From: DASZOC01 sp035550975
GTDB lineage: Bacteria; Actinomycetota; CADDZG01; WHSQ01
Length of the DNA stretch: 13,649 nucleotides
Direction of reading: 5' to 3'
Assembly: GCA_035550975.1 (NCBI GenBank)
Contig: DASZOC010000075.1
Coordinates: 1 to 13,649 of the forward strand
Every line of letters starts with the position of its first letter. The stretch's first letter is position 1. Shown here piece after piece: positions 7,477 to 12,168 of the stretch. The notes below the pieces were generated by a model. That model ran no database searches. It was not told the DNA's origin and saw nothing but the letters and a program-made list of their open reading frames with translations. The position numbers and the translations under genes were made by a program.

Positions 7477-9291
7477 ATGCTGAAGGGGACACTCGACGAT
7501 TTCACTCTGCCCGACGTATTCCGTCTTATGTCGTTCGCGAAGAAGACGGGGCGTCTGGATGTAGTTCGCAGCGCGGGGCAAGGCAAGGTCTTCTTCCGCG
7601 ACGGCGAGGTCTATTTCGCCGAGTCGAGCCTGTCGAAAGAGCCACTCGGCCAGAAGCTCGTCCGCGCGCGTGCGTTGACGGACGGTCAGTTGATGAAAGC
7701 TCTCGACCAGCACGCGGCGAGCGGCGAACGTCTCGGCACGGTGCTGATCAAGTCGGGAGTCGTGACCGAAGAGCAGCTCGAATCCGCCGTCCGCCAGCAG
7801 ATCGAGGACTCGATCTTCGACCTCCTTCGCTGGGAGCTCGGCGAGTTCGGGTGGGAGCCCAACATCCAGCTGGACGTCGAGGTCCACATCGGCGTCAGTG
7901 TCGAGAACCTCATCATGGAGGCCTCGCGCCGCCTGGACGAGTTCGAGGTCATCAAGCGAAAGATCCCCTCCGGGGCCGCGATCCTCGGCATGGCCGCGAC
8001 GCCACCCGAAGGCGCCGTCGAGATCAACATCACGCCGGATGAATGGCGTGTCCTCGTCCTCGTCGACGGGCACCGTTCCGTCAACGACATCGCCGGCATG
8101 GTCGGGCTCGACGAGTTCGGTGCCATGCGGGTTCTCTACGGCCTCGTCTCCGCCGGGCTGATCGAGCTGATCTCGGAGGGCACCGTCGATGAGCCTGCCG
8201 CGGCCGAGCCGGTCGCTGCGGTCCGCAGCGAGGAGCGCCCCGCCGCCGACGCCGTCGCGAACGTCGTCACCGAGGAAGCCGTCACCCCGCCTCGGCAGGT
8301 CGAAGAGCCGCCGGCGCAGCCGATCCGAACCGTCGTCACCGCCGACCTCCCGGAGCTCGCGGAGGTCGTCGAGCCGGAGCCCGCGCCGGAGCCGGTGGTC
8401 GAGCCCGAGCCGATCGCGGTCGCGGAGCCCGAGCCGGTGCCTGCCGCGGAGCCCGGGCCAGCCCCCGAGCCGGTCGCGGTCGCGGAGCCCGAGCCGGCAG
8501 AAGAGCCCGAGCCCGTGATGCAGGCCCCCGAGCCCGAGCCCGTGATGCAGGAGCCTGAGCCCATCATGGAGGCGCCCGAGCCGACCGCGGAGCCCGAGTC
8601 GGCGCAGGCAGCGGCGGATCCGTTCGCGGACTTGGGTTTCGACACGCCCGCCGTCGAAGCCACTGCCCGCGACGCGCCGACAGTGCCGGCGCCTTCGGAG
8701 GAGCCCAGCTCGATCGACGAGGTGTTCGCCAGCTTCGGCTTGCTCGACGACGCGACCAACAACGGCATGGACGCGCCGTCTCCCGCCGCGATCGAAGAGC
8801 CGTCCCAGCTGGATTCCGACGACCTAGCGGCTTTCGGCATCGCGCCGATCGGCCCAGGCACAACTACCGAACAACCTGCTGCCGACGAGCCCGCGTGGCC
8901 GGAACCGGCTGCGATCGAGTCATTCGACGCGCCACAGCCGGACGAGCTCGTGACGTCGACGCCCGAGCCCGATCCGTTCGTGAGCGACCTCTTTTCCGAA
9001 CCTGCGACAACGCCGGCGGCCGAAGAGCCTCCGGCACCTCCGGCGCCGGCTCCGGTCGAGCCGGAGATGCCGGTCTCGTCGGCCCCGTCGGGCGAAGCAC
9101 CTTCGGTCGACCGCGCTGCCGTCGTGCGTGAGCTGGCCGGGCTGTTCGGGGACGAAGATCGCCCCCGGTCTCGTCCCGCGGGGCCCCGTCCCGACAACAC
9201 GGCCGAGGACGCGCGCAAGCGCGTCGAGGACGACGACCAGGTCACCAAAGGGATCATCTCGCGCCTGATAGACGGCGTTAAGGGCCTCTAA
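7477..9291 (+). CDS. DUF4388 (PATAN-like) protein with MshEN-like helices and long Pro/Glu-rich tail
   Basis: The protein has 604 residues. Residues 1-~55 match the DUF4388 start: a GTLDDF/LPDVFRLMSFAKKTGRL helix, then GQGKVFFRDGEVYFAESS. A helical pair follows (56-108), the second half reading RLGTVLIKSGVVTEEQL, the pattern of c-di-GMP-binding MshEN domains. Next is a winged-helix-like segment (~178-233, ITPDEWRVLVLVDGHRSVNDIAGMV). Residues ~234-545 look disordered, with an EPEP repeat block (~299-375) and repeated DPF and FAxFG motifs. The protein ends in a short amphipathic helix, GIISRLIDGVKGL. DUF4388 corresponds, as I recall, to PATAN, a domain that in cyanobacterial response regulators binds the pilus motor PilB. 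The ATG at 7477 has AGGAGG 9 bases upstream. Its position between the Roadblock and GTPase genes suggests a scaffold or adaptor; this is inferred. Confidence 0.85.
   Translation: MLKGTLDDFTLPDVFRLMSFAKKTGRLDVVRSAGQGKVFFRDGEVYFAESSLSKEPLGQKLVRARALTDGQLMKALDQHAASGERLGTVLIKSGVVTEEQLESAVRQQIEDSIFDLLRWELGEFGWEPNIQLDVEVHIGVSVENLIMEASRRLDEFEVIKRKIPSGAAILGMAATPPEGAVEINITPDEWRVLVLVDGHRSVNDIAGMVGLDEFGAMRVLYGLVSAGLIELISEGTVDEPAAAEPVAAVRSEERPAADAVANVVTEEAVTPPRQVEEPPAQPIRTVVTADLPELAEVVEPEPAPEPVVEPEPIAVAEPEPVPAAEPGPAPEPVAVAEPEPAEEPEPVMQAPEPEPVMQEPEPIMEAPEPTAEPESAQAAADPFADLGFDTPAVEATARDAPTVPAPSEEPSSIDEVFASFGLLDDATNNGMDAPSPAAIEEPSQLDSDDLAAFGIAPIGPGTTTEQPAADEPAWPEPAAIESFDAPQPDELVTSTPEPDPFVSDLFSEPATTPAAEEPPAPPAPAPVEPEMPVSSAPSGEAPSVDRAAVVRELAGLFGDEDRPRSRPAGPRPDNTAEDARKRVEDDDQVTKGIISRLIDGVKGL
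8371..8600 (+). repeat. In-frame Pro/Glu-coding repeat block
   Basis: The coding sequence is a chain of GAGCCC/GAGCCG units giving EPEP-type protein (residues ~299-375 of the DUF4388 protein). Two sub-repeats are clear. One is a 31-base stretch at 8407-8437 repeated at 8467-8497 with one mismatch (60-base period, 20 codons). The other is a 21-base stretch at 8503-8523 repeated exactly at 8530-8550 (27-base period), with a diverged third copy at 8551-8571. All periods are multiples of three, so repeat slippage would keep the frame. Confidence 0.85.
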
Positions 9292-9310
9292 CCGAACCCG
9301 GGAGACATCT

Positions 9311-9928
9311 ATGAGTCCCAGGTCAGGGATCATCCGCAAACAGAGGTCGACCAACGGTCAGGTCGCTCGGCCTCTCAAGATCGTCATCACCGGCCCCTTC
9401 TCGGCCGGCAAGACGACGTTGATCCAGTCGATCTCGGAGGTCGCTATCGTCGGAACGGAGCGCGACGTGACCGACGAGACGAGGTCGGTCAAGGAGCGCA
9501 CGACGGTCGCGATGGACTTCGGCCGGATCACGTTCGCGCAGGACCTCACCTTGTTTCTGTTCGGGACCCCGGGGCAACGTCGTTTCGAGGTGATGTGGGA
9601 GATCCTGTCGGAAGGCATGATCGGCTTCATCCTGCTGGTCAACGCAGCCGACGACCGCTCGCTCGAGGAGGCGTCTCACATCCTCGACACGTTCCGGCAG
9701 TACGCGGACGTCCCGTACGTCGTCGGCGTCTCCCACCTCGACGAGATCGAGGGCGACAAAGAGCCGATCTTCCAGAAGATCCGTGACGGCTTGGGGCTCC
9801 CCGACGAGATCGAGACGATCGCCTGCGACCCGCGCGAGCGCGAGGACGTCAAGGCGCTCATGTTGTCGATCCTCATGGGTGTCATGGGACGCCTCAACTC
9901 GATGGCTACGGCGTCGGCGTCCTCGTGA
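9311..9928 (+). CDS. Small Ras-like GTPase (MglA/CvnD-like)
   Basis: The protein has 205 residues. G1 is GPFSAGKTT (28-36, K34). A Thr pair (64-65) sits in the switch I region, and G3 is FGTPGQ (84-89), where MglA/Arf-type GTPases have a DTPGQ-like sequence. The G4 position reads SHLD (141-144) instead of the usual N/TKxD, keeping only the Asp. A basic N-terminal extension of ~20 residues precedes the first strand. Such GTPases switch between GTP and GDP forms, usually with a Roadblock partner; MglA sets the active pole for type IV pili in Myxococcus, and CvnD sits in Streptomyces conservons. The ATG at 9311 has GGGAG 6 bases upstream. The stop overlaps the next gene (GTGA). GTP specificity is likely but not certain, given the G4 change. 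Confidence 0.88.
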   Translation: MSPRSGIIRKQRSTNGQVARPLKIVITGPFSAGKTTLIQSISEVAIVGTERDVTDETRSVKERTTVAMDFGRITFAQDLTLFLFGTPGQRRFEVMWEILSEGMIGFILLVNAADDRSLEEASHILDTFRQYADVPYVVGVSHLDEIEGDKEPIFQKIRDGLGLPDEIETIACDPREREDVKALMLSILMGVMGRLNSMATASASS

Positions 9929-10269
9929 GCCGGCGCCGCTTGTGGCATCTGTTCGCACGCAAGCGACCGGAGCCGGTCCTGGAGGGGATCCACCGCTTCT
10001 CTCCGCCACCTCCGCCCCCGCCGCGGCCCGCGTCTATCCCCGCACCGGCGCCTTATCGCGACGATGCTTCGGCCGGAGCCCCGTCTCGTCATGACCCAGC
10101 GCCGGCACCGGTGGAGCGTCACGCCCCACAGGTCCGGCTGATGATGAGCGATGGATCGGTCGAGGACCTTCCGGCCGACCCCGAGATCACCGCCCGCGCC
10201 AGCTACCTCGTGCGCAGCATGCTCTCGCCGGCGCCCCCGCCGCCCGACGGTCCCGATACCCCCTCGTAG
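9925..10269 (+). CDS. Proline-rich small protein of unknown function
   Basis: The protein has 114 residues, starting with GTG overlapping the GTPase stop (GTGA), which implies translational coupling. The N-terminus is very basic (MSRRRLWHLFARKRPEP). Residues 27-33 are seven consecutive prolines, followed by a Pro/Ala-rich linker. Residues ~69-100 (VRLMMSDGSVEDLPADPEITARASYLVRSML) look like a short folded segment, with a strand-turn followed by a helix. There is no signal peptide or membrane segment. I do not recognise the family. The coupling suggests a partner of the GTPase or of the pilus motor; this is inferred. Confidence 0.72.
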   Translation: MSRRRLWHLFARKRPEPVLEGIHRFSPPPPPPPRPASIPAPAPYRDDASAGAPSRHDPAPAPVERHAPQVRLMMSDGSVEDLPADPEITARASYLVRSMLSPAPPPPDGPDTPS

Positions 10270-10298
10270 CGGCGGCTCGCACTGGTCGTCCACTCTGA

Positions 10299-10324
10299 CC
10301 GCCTCGTCCCTTTAGTCGAGGCGG
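10299..10324 (+). other. Inverted repeat before pilB (operator or terminator candidate)
   Basis: CCGCCTCG (10299-10306) and CGAGGCGG (10317-10324) form a perfect 8-bp dyad around a 10-base loop containing TTTAGT. It starts 29 bases after the stop of the proline-rich gene. There is no T-run, so a terminator is possible but not typical. It overlaps the proposed -35 box of the pilB promoter and could instead be a regulator binding site. Confidence 0.5.
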
Positions 10325-10338
10325 GAACGGTCGATAAT
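10311..10338 (+). promoter_or_regulatory. Putative promoter of the pilB-pilT block (sigma-28/WhiG-like, or sigma-70-like -10)
   Basis: TTTA (10311-10314), a 15-base spacer and GTCGATAA (10330-10337) resemble the sigma-28/WhiG consensus TAAA-N15-GCCGATAA. The included GATAAT also fits a housekeeping -10 box, but the -35 for that sigma is weak (TTTAGT). Transcription would begin near 10343-10346, giving a leader of ~55 bases before pilB. It is the only GATAAT I noticed in this GC-rich window, and it lies in the longest non-coding gap (128 bases). Confidence 0.45.
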
Positions 10339-10341
10339 CCA

Positions 10342-10384
10342 AGAGGGCAGCAGGTCTTCTGCCTGCCTTCTGGGACGGCCCTCT
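10342..10384 (+). other. Structured 5' leader of pilB
   Basis: AGAGGGC (10342-10348) pairs with GCCCTCT (10378-10384) over 7 bp and encloses a smaller stem, GCAGG/CCTGC (10350-10354 with 10362-10366). A rival pairing, GGCAG/CTGCC (10346-10350 with 10359-10363), is mutually exclusive with the outer stem. The AAGGG ribosome site (10388-10392) follows directly after the fold, so the structure could affect pilB translation or mRNA stability. I do not recognise a known riboswitch class. Confidence 0.4.
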
Positions 10385-10397
10385 GCGAAGGGAAGAG

Positions 10398-12107
10398 ATG
10401 AGCGTGAAGTCACCCCCGCGGCCAGGCGCGCAGCTCGAAGAGCTGCTGCTCTCCCGCGGGCTGATCACCCCCCAGCAGCTCGACGAGGCCAAGTACCAGG
10501 CGGCCGAACGGGGGCGGTCCGTCGGCCGCATCGTCATCGAGCTCGGCTTCGTCACCGAGGCGTCGCTCGTCGCGATCCTGGCCGAGCAACTGGGTCTCGA
10601 ATACATCGATCTCGATGACGCCCAGATAGACCCGTCGGCGGTGGCGATGGTGCCGGAAGCAACGGCCCGCCGGCACAGCTGCATCCCGGTCGGCTTCGAC
10701 GCACAGCGCCGGCTGATCGTGGCGATGGCCGATCCCGCCAACGTCGTGGCGGTGGACGACATCCGTGCCCTGACGAAGCAAGACGTCAAGACGATGGTCT
10801 CCACGAAGGCCGACGTCATGACCGCGATCACTCGCCATTACCGGATCGACCGCACGGCCGAGACACTCGCCGAGGAAGCGGCCGCCGAGAAAGACGCGGA
10901 GGACAAGAGCCTCGAGGCCGTCGTTGCCAAAGCGGGCTCGGAAGACGCGCCGATCATCAAGCTCGTCAACCTCCTGATCAGCCAGGCGATCAACGACCGT
11001 GCATCCGACATCCACATCGAGCCCGACGAGAAGACCCTCCGGGTCCGGTTCCGGATCGACGGTGTGCTCCACGAGGTGATGAGCCCGCCGAAGTCGGTGC
11101 AATCGGGCATCACGAGCCGCCTCAAGATCATGGCCGAGATCAACATCGCCGAGCGCCGCATCCCGCAGGACGGGCGCATCAGCCTCGTCGTGCAGGGCAA
11201 GGCCGTGGACATCCGTGTTGCGACGCTGCCGACGGTCCACGGCGAGAAGATCGTCATGAGGATCCTGGACAAGTCGAGTGTGCTGTTGAGGCTGCAAGAC
11301 CTCAGTTTCTTGCCGGAGAACTTCACGCGCTTCGAGGAGTCCTACACGAAGCCTTACGGGATGATCCTCGTCACCGGCCCGACCGGTTCCGGTAAGTCGA
11401 CGACTCTCTACGCGACCCTCAACATCAAGAACAGTCCCGAGGTCAACATCATCACGGTCGAGGACCCGGTCGAGTACCAGCTTCCGGGCGTCAACCAGGT
11501 CCAGACCAACAACAAAGCAGGACTTACGTTCGCGTCGGCGTTGCGGTCGATCCTGCGCTCCGACCCCGACATCGTGCTCATCGGTGAGATCCGCGACCGT
11601 GAGACCGCACAGATCTCCATCGAGGCGGCGCTCACCGGGCACCTCGTGCTGTCCACTCTGCACACGAACGACGCGCCGTCCGCGCTGACCCGTCTCGTCG
11701 AGATGGGCATCGAGCCGTTCCTGGTCGCATCGTCGCTGGACTGCGTGCTGGCACAACGTCTCGCGCGCAAGCTCTGCGAGCGTTGCAAGGAGCCGTACGT
11801 TCCGACGCCGGAGGAGCTGACGCGAGCCGAGTTCCCGTGGGACCCGAAGGACGAGCTTCCGAAGCTGTACCGCCCGATCGGTTGCACCACGTGCGGGCAC
11901 ACCGGCTACAAGGGCCGGATGGCGGTCCACGAGGTCATGACCGTCACCGAAGAGATCGAGCGCATGCTGACCGAGCAACATTCCTCGTCCGAGGACATCG
12001 GGAGAGCGGCGCGGGAGCAAGGCATGCTGACGCTGCGGATGGACGGCATGGAGAAAGTCAAGATGGGGCTTACTTCCATCGAAGAGATCTTCCGGGTGGT
12101 GGCATGA
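10398..12107 (+). CDS. pilB: Type IV pilus assembly (extension) ATPase PilB
   Basis: The protein has 569 residues, normal for PilB/GspE. PilB is the cytoplasmic hexameric ATPase that powers pilin polymerisation. The N-terminal ~150 residues form an MshEN-like domain, but the two RLG positions read Q12-L13-E14 and S41-V42-G43. The N2 domain follows (VNLLISQAINDRASDIHIEP, RVRFRIDGVLHEV). Walker A GPTGSGKST is at 327-335, the Walker B region with GEIRD has E397, and the His box GHLVLSTLHT has H415. The tetracysteine site is C460-x2-C463 and C496-x2-C499, typical of extension ATPases rather than PilT. The ATG at 10398 has AAGGG 5 bases upstream. The gene is followed after 61 bases by a pilT-type gene. 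Confidence 0.96.
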   Translation: MSVKSPPRPGAQLEELLLSRGLITPQQLDEAKYQAAERGRSVGRIVIELGFVTEASLVAILAEQLGLEYIDLDDAQIDPSAVAMVPEATARRHSCIPVGFDAQRRLIVAMADPANVVAVDDIRALTKQDVKTMVSTKADVMTAITRHYRIDRTAETLAEEAAAEKDAEDKSLEAVVAKAGSEDAPIIKLVNLLISQAINDRASDIHIEPDEKTLRVRFRIDGVLHEVMSPPKSVQSGITSRLKIMAEINIAERRIPQDGRISLVVQGKAVDIRVATLPTVHGEKIVMRILDKSSVLLRLQDLSFLPENFTRFEESYTKPYGMILVTGPTGSGKSTTLYATLNIKNSPEVNIITVEDPVEYQLPGVNQVQTNNKAGLTFASALRSILRSDPDIVLIGEIRDRETAQISIEAALTGHLVLSTLHTNDAPSALTRLVEMGIEPFLVASSLDCVLAQRLARKLCERCKEPYVPTPEELTRAEFPWDPKDELPKLYRPIGCTTCGHTGYKGRMAVHEVMTVTEEIERMLTEQHSSSEDIGRAAREQGMLTLRMDGMEKVKMGLTSIEEIFRVVA

Positions 12108-12168
12108 CGACCACTGTTGCAACGGCACCGTTTACGTGGATTACTGAGTGCGGGACAAGGAGCTAGCG

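Noticed and set aside
8371..8600. CRISPR-like or satellite repeat
   Set aside because: Repeats are in frame, adjacent without unique spacers, and code for EPEP protein.
8136..9257. 373-codon - strand frame rich in Ser and Gly
   Set aside because: It is the complement of the Pro/Glu-coding repeats of the DUF4388 gene; the low-complexity sequence explains it fully.
6904..9928. Complete Streptomyces-type Cvn conservon
   Set aside because: Roadblock and GTPase genes are present, but the histidine kinase (CvnA) and DUF742 (CvnC) are absent, and a DUF4388 gene stands between them.
9925..10269. Signal peptide or pilin in the small proline-rich protein
   Set aside because: The N-terminus is basic but no hydrophobic segment or prepilin G/F(T/S)E-type cleavage site follows.
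10410..12128. 572-codon open frame on the - strand
   Set aside because: It mirrors pilB exactly, its product is an Arg/Asp/Val/Leu-rich string with no domain, and pilB is certain. Long antisense frames are normal in high-GC coding DNA.
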